From contig CAYILR010000014.1 of NCBI GenBank assembly GCA_964364175.1, forward strand, positions 1 to 64,000: a stretch of 64,000 nt of DNA, given 5' to 3'. Of this stretch, positions 25,534-34,200 are shown piece after piece (within the stretch, counting starts at the first letter, position 1; each line of letters starts with the position of its first letter). Below the pieces are notes generated by a model. That model was not told where the DNA came from, searched no databases, and was given only the letters and a program-made list of their open reading frames with translations. The DNA is from CAYILR01 sp964364175. GTDB lineage: Bacteria > Bdellovibrionota > UBA1018. Made by a program: the position numbers and the translations under genes.

Positions 25534-26494
25534 AGATCACCGTTTGCATAGAAAGATTGAGCCGCCTCTGAAACAAAAAGAAGGGGCTGGTTAAAACCTG
25601 CCCCAAAAAGTAGGGCCCGGTCCATAATTTGAGATTCATCCCTCGGCCTCTCAAAATCTTAAATAGCGCTCCGGTAAAAAAATAAAAATAAGGAGGAAAA
25701 GCTCCGTAGGGTAGGTAATCTACCACTTTCAAACCAGCAGATTCCACAAACTGGAGCAAATGGGCCTTGTCAAAAATCACCGTGTGTTGAGGAGCCTGAA
25801 ATCCAGGCCAACGGCTTTGAAAAAGTTGATAACTGAGGCTGTCCAGTCGTGGCACTTCGATCACAATTCGACCGGTTTTACTGAGTGCATCCTTAGCGCT
25901 CTGCAAGGTTTTCATCGGGTCGTAGCAGTGCTCAAGAAAATGCCACAGGGTAATGAGGTCGTACTGATTTGACGGAAGATCTTGGTTAAAAAATTCACCG
26001 TGATAAAAATCAATGTGTTCAAAATCTGGAAATCCATCAAATCGTTTGAAGTCTACTCCTGCGACTTTTGATCCATAGGTTTTTCTAATCTTGTTTAGAA
26101 AAGTCCCTGTGGCACACCCGCCGTCGAGTACGTGACTCTGTGGTCCTAGCTGGACATAATTGTTGATGATTTCTAGTTTTTTCTTGTTGTGTTGATCCAT
26201 TCCCCACTGAGTGAGAAAAGAAAAAATGCCCCAGTCCTTTTTGTTTCGATGGGCAATGTATTGATCATCGTAAAAAGCACCGATTTGATCAAACGTTAGG
26301 CGCGGATTTTGAAAAACTAATCCACATTCTTGGCATTGCCCAAATCGAAAGTTACCCGGTTTGCCAGTCAGGTCTTCCTGGGCAATGGCAAATTCTTGAT
26401 CATCGGCAAAAGCCCCGCATTGATAACAGGGGACTGTCTCAAATTGATAGTGATTCGGATTTTCCAGGCGTGAGATGTCAATTATTGTATTCAT
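25523..26494 (-). CDS. SAM-dependent methyltransferase with zinc ribbon
   Basis: 323 residues. The N-terminus has two CxxC pairs (CYQCGAF and CQECGLVFQNP), a zinc ribbon typical of a class of methyltransferases acting on sugars or antibiotic-like metabolites. The SAM-binding motif VLDGGCATGTFL lies near residue 115 and DLITLWHFLEHC corresponds to motif II. There is a hydrophobic stretch near the C-terminus. ATG 26494 follows AAGGA and overlaps the UbiA-like stop. In this cluster it could methylate the phosphonate headgroup or its precursor; the substrate is not known. Confidence 0.85.
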   Translation of the reverse strand: MNTIIDISRLENPNHYQFETVPCYQCGAFADDQEFAIAQEDLTGKPGNFRFGQCQECGLVFQNPRLTFDQIGAFYDDQYIAHRNKKDWGIFSFLTQWGMDQHNKKKLEIINNYVQLGPQSHVLDGGCATGTFLNKIRKTYGSKVAGVDFKRFDGFPDFEHIDFYHGEFFNQDLPSNQYDLITLWHFLEHCYDPMKTLQSAKDALSKTGRIVIEVPRLDSLSYQLFQSRWPGFQAPQHTVIFDKAHLLQFVESAGLKVVDYLPYGAFPPYFYFFTGALFKILRGRGMNLKLWTGPYFLGQVLTSPFFLFQRRLNLSMQTVICEK

Positions 26495-27081
26495 ACATGT
26501 TTTTCCTTGTCGTGAACGACTTCATAAAAAATAAACAAACCCCAGACGGTGATCATGGTCAGCAAGAGTGGAAAACTCAATTCGAGACCAGGTCGAAAAG
26601 CCTCTGCTCCCAAAAATGCAACCAGTGGATATTTCAGCAGAGGAACCGACCAATGAAGCAGATGTGTATGTGTTGCTCGATTCCAATAGGTTTTCCAAAA
26701 TTCGATAAAAACAAAAAGCCCAAGGAACTTGAGATAGACACCCCATTTAATCCATAGTGAAAGACTGAATAACAAGAACATCAAGACCCATTTAAAGTAA
26801 ATATCCATTCCTGGAGTAGTGACGATTCGACGTGGTATTTTATCGCGATCTTCTTGGATGCTGAGAAGGTCATCTTGAATACGCAGACAGAGCAAAAACA
26901 AAAGTGTGACCCAGAACATTCCCAAAGCATCTGTCCCACGTATGCTGCGAATTCCCTGCGAAGCAAAGAGGATGGAAAGCACCAAAATACAGGCCACAGG
27001 AGCAAAGACCCGAAGAGGAAAACGTTCGCGACAGTAGGAGAAAAATGGAAAAAGTCTAATAACGAATTCTCCCTGTATTGC
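26491..27081 (-). CDS. UbiA-like polytopic membrane protein
   Basis: The start is uncertain. ATG 27081 is used (196 residues), overlapping the dikinase stop by 26 bases; an upstream ATG at 27168 would overlap it far more. The protein has about six hydrophobic helices. An acidic cluster IQDDLLSIQEDRDK (about residues 69-82) between helices looks like the first Asp-rich motif of UbiA prenyltransferases, and a final VVHDKEKH could be the second. UbiA enzymes move isoprenoid or other activated groups within membranes. Here it might condense the headgroup with a lipid, an inference from context only. Confidence 0.6.
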   Translation of the reverse strand, partial: AIQGEFVIRLFPFFSYCRERFPLRVFAPVACILVLSILFASQGIRSIRGTDALGMFWVTLLFLLCLRIQDDLLSIQEDRDKIPRRIVTTPGMDIYFKWVLMFLLFSLSLWIKWGVYLKFLGLFVFIEFWKTYWNRATHTHLLHWSVPLLKYPLVAFLGAEAFRPGLELSFPLLLTMITVWGLFIFYEVVHDKEKHV

Positions 27082-29551
27082 CATCGACTTGGATGGGAGA
27101 AGAATTTGTAAATCGCGTGGTGGCGCCTGGGACTCCGACGACTGCTGGGATCCCCAACTCTCTTGCAAGGATGGCGCCGTGAGAGAGCATTCCGCCCCGC
27201 TCCAAGACTAGTCCAGAAACTAACGGAAATGCCGCAGCCCAACCCGGATCGGTTTGTCGGGTCACTAGGATTTCTCCCTTGATCAGGCCTGCTGATTCTG
27301 CGACCGATTGGAGGACCCGTGCTTGTCCTGACGCAAATCCTCCAGAGACGGGAATTCCAGTGATTTCTGTTTCGCTCTCTTGAATTGCAAATGGATCAGT
27401 CGAGGAAACTCCAGACTTAAAATATTCACCAGGTGCTAAAACTAAAGTTTCTGGAGGCTGTAATGCCGAAACCTTTTCAAATTCCGTTTTTCTCAGGTGA
27501 GCAAACGGTCGGAGTGTTTCGGGGAGCATGTATGCGCCTTCGAGATACTGGGAGATTTCTTGATGGTGTAAGAAAAAAATATCGTCCCGATTTTCTAAAT
27601 ATCCTTTGTGTTGCATCTCTTGGCCGATTTTGAGAAGAGTTGCCCGAAACTGTGCATAGAGCTGGGCTTGCTTCATTCGTGCTCGTTCCCGAAACGAAAT
27701 CGCCTTTTCGGTCAAAAAACTGGTGGATTTCAAAATGATAAATTTAAAATACTGAGTTTCTTTGTGGATTTGTTGCCATAGTTTTGCTTTCTCGAACTCT
27801 TGCTTTTTAAAGAGTGCTCGAGGTTCCTCGATGGGTTGTAAGACATAGTTTCGTAGAATGGGGATCCACTCCGTGGGCACTTCATTGAAATGAGGAACGG
27901 TCAAAAGAAGTTCACCCGAACATCGAAAGCCCCACTGATCGAGATAGGTTTTTATTTCCAAAAAAAGCCCCGAGTACTGAGAGTCGGATTGAATGCGAGA
28001 CCAGATTTCTTTTTCATTGGATGGACTGGTGATCATAGAAAACCAATTGGGATGGGATTTGATTTTTTCTGCTAGCTCCCAAAGGGCTTGATTGGGTTGA
28101 TTGCTGATCAGTTGACCTTGTCCTACGAGGAGAGTGTTGCGGACGGAGTCTCCTTTTTCCCCAAACCATCGGCGAGTCAGCATTCCCAAAAATCCATAAG
28201 TGACCATGGCAGCGAGATCGGCGATTGAGGCATTTTTCCAAATTTTAAAACGAATTTTAAAAAACTGCTGAAAGGCAGATCGAATGTTCTGAGGATGTTG
28301 ATCGCAGAAAGCAAGATGACTGTTTACTTCTTTTTCAAAAAACTGAACTCGTGCAGAAAGTCGTAACGCAGTGAAAAAGCTGGTCAGTGTCATTTGGATT
28401 AACTCTGTTTTGCGAAGAGGGCTGCAAACAGCTGGAGCTTGAGTAGACGCATCCAAATCTTGATACTGACCCAGAAAATCGTCAAACCATCGAGAGAGCG
28501 TAGATCCAAAAGGGAGGTGTCTGATCATGAAATGAAGATTTGAAAAATGGTAATATAACCTAGCGCCGTGACATCCGACTGCGTTGCGAAGGCAGTTCTC
28601 TAGAGCCAAGAGAAGTCGGTGGGGAACACCGAGTGATTTCCCTAGATCGCGGTAGTAATAGTAGTATGAATCATAAGCGACCGAGTAAAGCAGCGGCGAG
28701 ATGGGGACTGGATAGTTTTCATTGAGGTTTACATTGGACCAAACCACCTTGGGTGAGGTCGGAGCTCGGAGGAGCGGAGTAGTGATCGGTCTTGCTTGAA
28801 CGATAAAAAGTGTGTGATCAGGATCTACGACCCACTCAATGTCCATCGGTCGTCCGGCACGAGATTCAATTTGCTGGGCTAGTGTTGCAAGTTTTTCGAT
28901 GATAGGCTTGGGCAATTTTTTTGTCGGGTGCTGCTCTGGAGAGCGATGATTGTTGATTCTAAAAACGTTTTTGGTTTCCGACGCGACTTCGAAACTACCT
29001 GGGTTGATGTTGCCAGAGACCAGCTCATGCCCTGGCCCAAAGTGATATTCGCAATAGAGAGGCGATGTACCCTGCGTGAAGCACACGCCAGAAGACCAGG
29101 GAGTAATTGCTTTTTGTACAATCACTCCCATTCCTCGAAGAGAGACATTCATTCGCTTTTGGTAACTCACGCATCGTGCAGAATAATAGGAGCTCCAGAC
29201 GTCGATGATTCCATTTGCCAATTGCGAAGACTCGCAAAGGACTGAATCCAACTGGCCCGCGAAGGAATTAGTTTCTGAATCTTCGCCAATGGCAGAGCTT
29301 CGCACCATCCAAGGTCCGCTTGGATGGATTTTCTGTTGACAGAAGTCAATGATTTCTTGAGTGAGTGAGTCCAGAAAAGTTTTTGCTGCTTCGTCAGTGA
29401 GGAGTGAAAATTTATTAAATACAGAGTGTGGAATAACGCATCCGCCCGGAACTGGCGCATTTTTTTGTATGAGCTGAGAAAGTGAATGAGCTTTTCCGCC
29501 TACTTCTTCGATGGGAATTACCTCGGTGAGGGAAAAGAAACGCCTTTGCAT
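27056..29551 (-). CDS. Dikinase-type phosphotransferase, rifampin-phosphotransferase-like layout
   Basis: 831 residues. The N-terminus is a PPDK/PEP-synthase ATP-grasp domain (VGGKAHSLSQL, MVRSSAIGEDSE, IVQARPIT). A long variable helical middle (about 270-700) follows, and the C-terminus is the swivelling phosphohistidine domain with GGMLSHGAILARELG, where His is phosphorylated. The large PEP/pyruvate-binding barrel of PEP synthase is absent, so the layout matches rifampin phosphotransferase-like enzymes that use ATP to phosphorylate a hydroxyl and release AMP. In the cluster it may phosphorylate the hydroxyphosphonate or a lipid. First gene of the minus arm. Confidence 0.85.
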   Translation of the reverse strand: MQRRFFSLTEVIPIEEVGGKAHSLSQLIQKNAPVPGGCVIPHSVFNKFSLLTDEAAKTFLDSLTQEIIDFCQQKIHPSGPWMVRSSAIGEDSETNSFAGQLDSVLCESSQLANGIIDVWSSYYSARCVSYQKRMNVSLRGMGVIVQKAITPWSSGVCFTQGTSPLYCEYHFGPGHELVSGNINPGSFEVASETKNVFRINNHRSPEQHPTKKLPKPIIEKLATLAQQIESRAGRPMDIEWVVDPDHTLFIVQARPITTPLLRAPTSPKVVWSNVNLNENYPVPISPLLYSVAYDSYYYYYRDLGKSLGVPHRLLLALENCLRNAVGCHGARLYYHFSNLHFMIRHLPFGSTLSRWFDDFLGQYQDLDASTQAPAVCSPLRKTELIQMTLTSFFTALRLSARVQFFEKEVNSHLAFCDQHPQNIRSAFQQFFKIRFKIWKNASIADLAAMVTYGFLGMLTRRWFGEKGDSVRNTLLVGQGQLISNQPNQALWELAEKIKSHPNWFSMITSPSNEKEIWSRIQSDSQYSGLFLEIKTYLDQWGFRCSGELLLTVPHFNEVPTEWIPILRNYVLQPIEEPRALFKKQEFEKAKLWQQIHKETQYFKFIILKSTSFLTEKAISFRERARMKQAQLYAQFRATLLKIGQEMQHKGYLENRDDIFFLHHQEISQYLEGAYMLPETLRPFAHLRKTEFEKVSALQPPETLVLAPGEYFKSGVSSTDPFAIQESETEITGIPVSGGFASGQARVLQSVAESAGLIKGEILVTRQTDPGWAAAFPLVSGLVLERGGMLSHGAILARELGIPAVVGVPGATTRFTNSSPIQVDGNTGRIRY

Positions 29552-29573
29552 TTATAAAATCCATACGACACTT

Positions 29574-29585
29574 CAATAGCTATTG
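29574..29585. promoter_or_regulatory. 12-bp palindrome in the divergent promoter region
   Basis: CAATAGCTATTG is a perfect palindrome in the middle of the 66-bp gap between the two divergent arms. It is well placed to be an operator controlling both. No regulator gene was recognised inside the cluster. Confidence 0.45.
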
Positions 29586-29617
29586 TAAATCTGGATCAGA
29601 TGATTCACTGATAGAGG

Positions 29618-30535
29618 ATGACAGGCGACGTTCGACTCTTTGCTGGTTGGCAGATCATTGGGTCATTGGGAGCGGTAACATTTGTTTCAATTCTGCTGAT
29701 ACTATCTCCCTCGGGGTTCAGTTGGGTGATGGGTGAATGTCTTCTGGGTCTTGGGATGTTGCAATGGTTCATAGTGCTTCACGAGGCGGGGCACGGTACT
29801 TTGTTTTCATCCAAAAAGTTAAATTTTATTATGGGTCATGTGGCATCGGTTTTCTGTGCAATTCCTTTTACTTCCTGGAGGCATATTCACCGACTTCATC
29901 ATGTTTGGACGGGATGGAGAAATATTGACCCCACGACGGAAAGTACATTGCCAAAAACACTTTCTCCGATCCAAAAAAAAATCATGAGGCTGGCTTGGAC
30001 GTCTGGGTTTCCATTGTTTTCGATCATTTATCGTCTCGACACCTATTGGAATTTGTCCAAACTTAAGAGAAGTCTAGAAAGTCGCCCGTTTATTTCGTCG
30101 AGAAAAAACATCCTATTCTTGGGAATTTTTTATTTGATGTGTATTTTCTTGCTCAAGGTATTGTTCGTAAAACTTTTCGTTCTTCCGTTTTTGATTTCGC
30201 TCGTTCTAGCAGATCCAATTTTGATGAGTCAGCACAACCATGTGACGATGAGATTGGCTCCGGAATCTAACGTAAAGCCTTTTCCCGCGGGAGCTCAAAT
30301 AGAATTTACTCGGGAGCTCGTTGCTCCTCAGTGGGTTTCTCGATACATTCTTTTGGGGTTTGATCGGCACGCGCTTCATCACAAATATCCTACCGTTCCC
30401 GGATACCGCCTTCCTTTCATGAGAGAGAGTGTACCCATCCGATATGGTTTTTTTGATTGGATTCGGCGTGCAAAACAAATTCCAGCTGACCAGTTGGTTT
30501 TTAGTCATCGAGCGGAGAGCGGATTGGATATTTAA
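29618..30535 (+). CDS. Membrane fatty-acid desaturase-like enzyme
   Basis: 305 residues with several membrane helices and the three histidine boxes of the family: HEAGH near residue 52, HRLHH near 92 and HALHH near 254, which hold a di-iron centre. Such enzymes introduce a double bond or hydroxyl into acyl chains or terpenoids using oxygen. ATG 29618 has AGAGG immediately before it, closer than ideal. It heads the plus-strand arm, ahead of the phosphonate genes, suggesting lipid tailoring. Confidence 0.85.
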   Translation: MTGDVRLFAGWQIIGSLGAVTFVSILLILSPSGFSWVMGECLLGLGMLQWFIVLHEAGHGTLFSSKKLNFIMGHVASVFCAIPFTSWRHIHRLHHVWTGWRNIDPTTESTLPKTLSPIQKKIMRLAWTSGFPLFSIIYRLDTYWNLSKLKRSLESRPFISSRKNILFLGIFYLMCIFLLKVLFVKLFVLPFLISLVLADPILMSQHNHVTMRLAPESNVKPFPAGAQIEFTRELVAPQWVSRYILLGFDRHALHHKYPTVPGYRLPFMRESVPIRYGFFDWIRRAKQIPADQLVFSHRAESGLDI

Positions 30536-30547
30536 AGGGATTGATTT

Positions 30548-31438
30548 ATGAAGAGTCATCTAACAAATTTATTACCCGAGCAACGCAGGCCCTTGATTCA
30601 GAGGCTCTTGTCGCATTTGGCTGGGAAAAAAGTGATCAAAGCAATTGAGGCGCACCATGGCTTGAGCGCCAGAATTGCGGAAGACGCTGGGTATGATGCA
30701 ATCTGGGTGAGTTCTTTGACTGAGACGGCCTCGCGCGGGCTTCCGGATATCGAGTTAGAAGGTTATTGGCCGCGGCTCGAGCTCGTTCACGAAATTCTCA
30801 ATGTCTGTTCGCTCCCTGTGATTGTGGATGGGGATACGGGTGGTACCATCGATCAGTTTTGTCATTTGGTTCAGGAGCTCGAACGGATGGGAGTTTCAGC
30901 AGTTGTAGTCGAAGACAAAGTTTTTCCGAAAGCCAATAGTTTTGACGAATCACGAACGCAGGTTCTTGAGGATCCGGATCGCTTTGCGCTGAAGATTCGG
31001 AGAGGTCGGCAAGCGCTTCGAACTCAGGACTTTCTACTCATTGCTCGCATCGAGACATTCATTGTGGGCGCGAATCTAGAAGACGCGATTTTTCGCGCAA
31101 AATCCTACATCGAAGCGGGAGCTGACGGTATCGTCATTCATTCTAAGTCCGTTTCCCCGGAGGAAGTATTTGAGTTTGCTCAGCAGTATCAGCGCCTCGA
31201 TCGAAAAGTACCGCTTTTTGCTATTCCAACGACCTATCATGAGGTGAAAACTTCTGAACTTCAGAAGGTGGGATTTCATGGAGTGATCTATGCGAATCAT
31301 CTTTTGAGGAGTTCTGTTTTTGCTATGAGGCAGGTCGCTGCGTCTATCTTGGAGGAAGACCGCAGTTCAGAAGTGGAAGACTTTTGTGTTCCCGTAAAAT
31401 CTCTCTTGAACGAGTTAGTCAATGATTACAGGCATTGA
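30548..31438 (+). CDS. pepM: Phosphoenolpyruvate phosphomutase
   Basis: 296 residues, the usual size, of the isocitrate lyase/PEP mutase superfamily. The diagnostic loop EDKVFPKANSF (about residues 125-135) is that of true PEP mutases, which convert PEP to phosphonopyruvate, forming the C-P bond. Further family marks are DGDTGG near 95 and IARIETFIVG near 162. ATG follows AAGGGA. It overlaps the next gene, whose decarboxylase part pulls the unfavourable equilibrium forward. This is the best-supported function in the cluster. Confidence 0.95.
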   Translation: MKSHLTNLLPEQRRPLIQRLLSHLAGKKVIKAIEAHHGLSARIAEDAGYDAIWVSSLTETASRGLPDIELEGYWPRLELVHEILNVCSLPVIVDGDTGGTIDQFCHLVQELERMGVSAVVVEDKVFPKANSFDESRTQVLEDPDRFALKIRRGRQALRTQDFLLIARIETFIVGANLEDAIFRAKSYIEAGADGIVIHSKSVSPEEVFEFAQQYQRLDRKVPLFAIPTTYHEVKTSELQKVGFHGVIYANHLLRSSVFAMRQVAASILEEDRSSEVEDFCVPVKSLLNELVNDYRH

Positions 31439-33626
31439 ACCGACACTTCTATTAGAGGAGTTTAAAAAGCAGGGAATTAAAAACTGCGTGGGAGTTCCTG
31501 ATTCAACATTGCAAACTCTTGTTGAGGCGATTTCATTAACGCCTGAAATGGATCACCAGATTGCTACCAACGAGGCAGAAGCAATGGCGTTAGCGCTTGG
31601 ACAATTCTTGGCAACGGGGAAGCCTTCTCTCGTTTATCTTCAAAATTCGGGTCTCGGAAATATTATCAACCCACTGACCTCTCTTTTTCTGGAAGACTCC
31701 TATCGGATTCCTGCGATTTTGATGGTGGGTATGCGTGGCGATGTTGAAAGCGGCAGCGATGAACCACAGCACTTGTTGATGGGGCGAATCACTTCGCCGC
31801 TTTTGGATTTGGCCGGTGTGACTCACGAGGTACTTTCTCAGGATCCCTCGGATTGGGTCAATCAATGTTCTAAACTTTTTAGGGAAGCCACCGAGAATCG
31901 TCTTCCGGTTGCTTTGCTGTTTCCACGAAATCGTTTGCGCAAACCGAGCCATTCCGAAAAGGAAAAGGGAGCATCCGAACTCTATTCTCTTTCGAGGAGG
32001 GAGGCGATTGAATCTCTTCGCAAAGAACTTCCTCCTTCAACTTTTTTTGTTTCCTCGATCGGAAAAGCTTCTCGAGAGTTGTTTGAAATCAACGAATCCC
32101 AGGGGCATGGACATGCCAGTGCCTTTTATGGAATCGGTGGGATGGGATGTAGTTCTGGAGTGGCTCTGGGCTATGCGCGGAGTATGCCGCAAAGAGATGT
32201 TTGTGTTTTCGATACCGATGGCGCAGCGCTCATGCATTTGGGAAATTTGGCCACCATTGGTCATTGTAAGCCTCCTAATTTGTTTCACATTCTTTTGGAT
32301 AATGAAGCCCACGATTCAACGGGAGGTCAATGGACGGCTTCGAGTTCAACCGACTTAAGTGAAGTAGCTCGAGCGTGTGGCTATCCTTGGGTCCGTCGCG
32401 TAGAAACTTTGACCGAATTGCAAACGGCATTGGAGGAAGGGAAAAGAGTAAGCGCCCTTCGATTTTTACATATCAAATGCAGAAGAGATCAAAATGAAAA
32501 ACTAGGACGTCCAACACACCTGCCACAGAAACAAATAGCCGAGATTTTAGCAGCCCGAGCTCAAAGCGAATTGATTGAGGGGAGAGGAAGCATCAGTCAA
32601 CTATCCTCGATTCTTGATTGTTTAGAATCCAAACGTTGTCTTTTAGTGAGTCGGAACGAGGATTACTCCCACCATCTATTGAGCAGGAGTCATCGATCGG
32701 AAGTGAGATCGTATCGGTTGTCTACTCCGTTGCTTACACTCGAAAATATTGAAGAGGCACAGCGAGTTCTTTTTGATCCAGGAAATTGGGAGCCGGACAC
32801 CATCGTGAGCATTGGTGGGGGCTCGGTGATCGATCTTGCAAAAATATTGCACCATAGATCCACTAGCATTCGACACCATGTAGCGGTTCCCACCACAGCT
32901 GGAACGGGTTCTGAGGTCACTCCGTTTGCCACTTATTATGTGAATGGAAGGAAGGAGAGCCTTGCTGATTCACGAATTTTGCCGGATCGAGTGATCTTGG
33001 ATTCAAGTCTTCTGGAGAGCCTACCGGAAAGAATAGTCATATCTTGTGCGCTGGATGCTTTTTCTCATGCAGTTGAATCACATTGGTCGATTCAGTCGAA
33101 TCCAGAATCGCTCTGTTATTCTGCCCGTGCGCTTACACTTTTGCGCGAACACTGGGTCGAGGTCGATCGAGCCCATTTGATGGCAAAAGAGCACTTAGCT
33201 GGGCTGCAAAAGGCAGCGTACTGGTCGGGAAAGGCAATTGCAATTTCACAAACTACCTTAGCACATGCATTGTCATATGGATTGTCCGCAGAGGAAGGTG
33301 TTCCTCATGGTATTGCTGTTTTTTTAAATCTTCCCACTGTAACAAGATACAACATCGAAACTCATGAGGAGACAGCGTCTGATCCCCGCGGTTTAAATTT
33401 CATGAATGCGCGTTTGTCCGAGATTGCCAGGTATTTGGGATGTCGATCTGTTGCCGAGTTGCCGGTCTTAATGGATAATCTGATCCAAAAATTTGGCCTC
33501 AGAGAACTGCAACAGTCTCTCGATGGCAAAATCTCCAAGAGAATTGCAACGGCAAAGTTTTTTGGTCGATCCAAAAACAATCCTAGAAAATTTGATGAGG
33601 AGGCTCTTCGTGAATATTTTAGATAG
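31422..33626 (+). CDS. Phosphonopyruvate decarboxylase fused to iron-type alcohol dehydrogenase
   Basis: 734 residues in one open frame. Residues 1 to about 365 are a thiamine-diphosphate phosphonopyruvate decarboxylase (GVPDSTLQTL, TNEAEAMALALGQF with the catalytic Glu, FDTDGAALMHLGN for ThDP/metal), forming phosphonoacetaldehyde. From about 390 the chain is an iron-containing alcohol dehydrogenase (SIGGGSVIDLAK, TTAGTGSEVTPF, DAFSHAVES, GVPHGIA), as in phosphonoacetaldehyde reductases that make 2-hydroxyethylphosphonate. A fusion would channel the reactive aldehyde. The start overlaps pepM by 17 bases. Confidence 0.92.
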   Translation: MITGIEPTLLLEEFKKQGIKNCVGVPDSTLQTLVEAISLTPEMDHQIATNEAEAMALALGQFLATGKPSLVYLQNSGLGNIINPLTSLFLEDSYRIPAILMVGMRGDVESGSDEPQHLLMGRITSPLLDLAGVTHEVLSQDPSDWVNQCSKLFREATENRLPVALLFPRNRLRKPSHSEKEKGASELYSLSRREAIESLRKELPPSTFFVSSIGKASRELFEINESQGHGHASAFYGIGGMGCSSGVALGYARSMPQRDVCVFDTDGAALMHLGNLATIGHCKPPNLFHILLDNEAHDSTGGQWTASSSTDLSEVARACGYPWVRRVETLTELQTALEEGKRVSALRFLHIKCRRDQNEKLGRPTHLPQKQIAEILAARAQSELIEGRGSISQLSSILDCLESKRCLLVSRNEDYSHHLLSRSHRSEVRSYRLSTPLLTLENIEEAQRVLFDPGNWEPDTIVSIGGGSVIDLAKILHHRSTSIRHHVAVPTTAGTGSEVTPFATYYVNGRKESLADSRILPDRVILDSSLLESLPERIVISCALDAFSHAVESHWSIQSNPESLCYSARALTLLREHWVEVDRAHLMAKEHLAGLQKAAYWSGKAIAISQTTLAHALSYGLSAEEGVPHGIAVFLNLPTVTRYNIETHEETASDPRGLNFMNARLSEIARYLGCRSVAELPVLMDNLIQKFGLRELQQSLDGKISKRIATAKFFGRSKNNPRKFDEEALREYFR

Positions 33627-34200
33627 CTGTGTCCTTGCAATCATCATTGTTGGAGTTTTCTTGGTGGTGGGAGTACCTCAGGCTTTTTGGCTGAGGTCAA
33701 ATACCATTCGCAAGTGTCGGATTCCGCTAGATGCCGGGAAAACTTTTCGTGGGAGGAGAATTTTCGGAGAGAACAAAACTCTCGGTGGTCTTGTCGTGAT
33801 GGTGCCGGGGATTACTCTTGCATTTGGTATGACGGGACTTGCTTTGGCATATTGGGCACCCGAGTGGCTCGAAATCATCGGCTGGCCGGTTCGAAGTGAA
33901 GAGTGGTTGCTTTTGGGTTTCGTGACCTCTTGCTGTTATATGTTGGGAGAATTACCCAATTCATTCGTTAAACGACAGTGGGGAGTTCCCGCAGGAGGCA
34001 TCCCCGACCACAGGCTAGGGAGATTGCTCTGTTTTGTGGCAGACCAAGTGGACTCCGTTTTTGCATTTATGTTGGCCCTGGTTTTTCTCGTACCGACGAG
34101 TTGGACGTTGTTTGGATTTATTTTTGTTTTTGGAGCAGTAGCTCATTGGCTTTATAATGTCGTTTTGTTTAAAATGGGATTGAAGTCTCGGGCAGGCTGA
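33610..34200 (+). CDS. CarS-like CTP transferase (CDP-archaeol synthase family)
   Basis: GTG 33610 is chosen because GAGGAGG (33597-33603) lies six bases upstream and it overlaps the fusion gene stop, giving 196 residues. There are about five membrane helices. The motif PLDAGKTFRGRRIFGENKT is the hallmark of the CarS family, which activates phosphatidate-like lipids with CTP, and DQVDSV near the end fits too. Bacterial members are less studied than the archaeal one. In this cluster it likely makes a CDP-activated lipid for headgroup attachment. Confidence 0.85.
   Translation: MNILDSCVLAIIIVGVFLVVGVPQAFWLRSNTIRKCRIPLDAGKTFRGRRIFGENKTLGGLVVMVPGITLAFGMTGLALAYWAPEWLEIIGWPVRSEEWLLLGFVTSCCYMLGELPNSFVKRQWGVPAGGIPDHRLGRLLCFVADQVDSVFAFMLALVFLVPTSWTLFGFIFVFGAVAHWLYNVVLFKMGLKSRAG

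Noticed and set aside
27082..27168. Longer start for the UbiA-like gene
   Set aside because: It would lie wholly inside the preceding dikinase gene in another frame and shows no ribosome site or conserved text.
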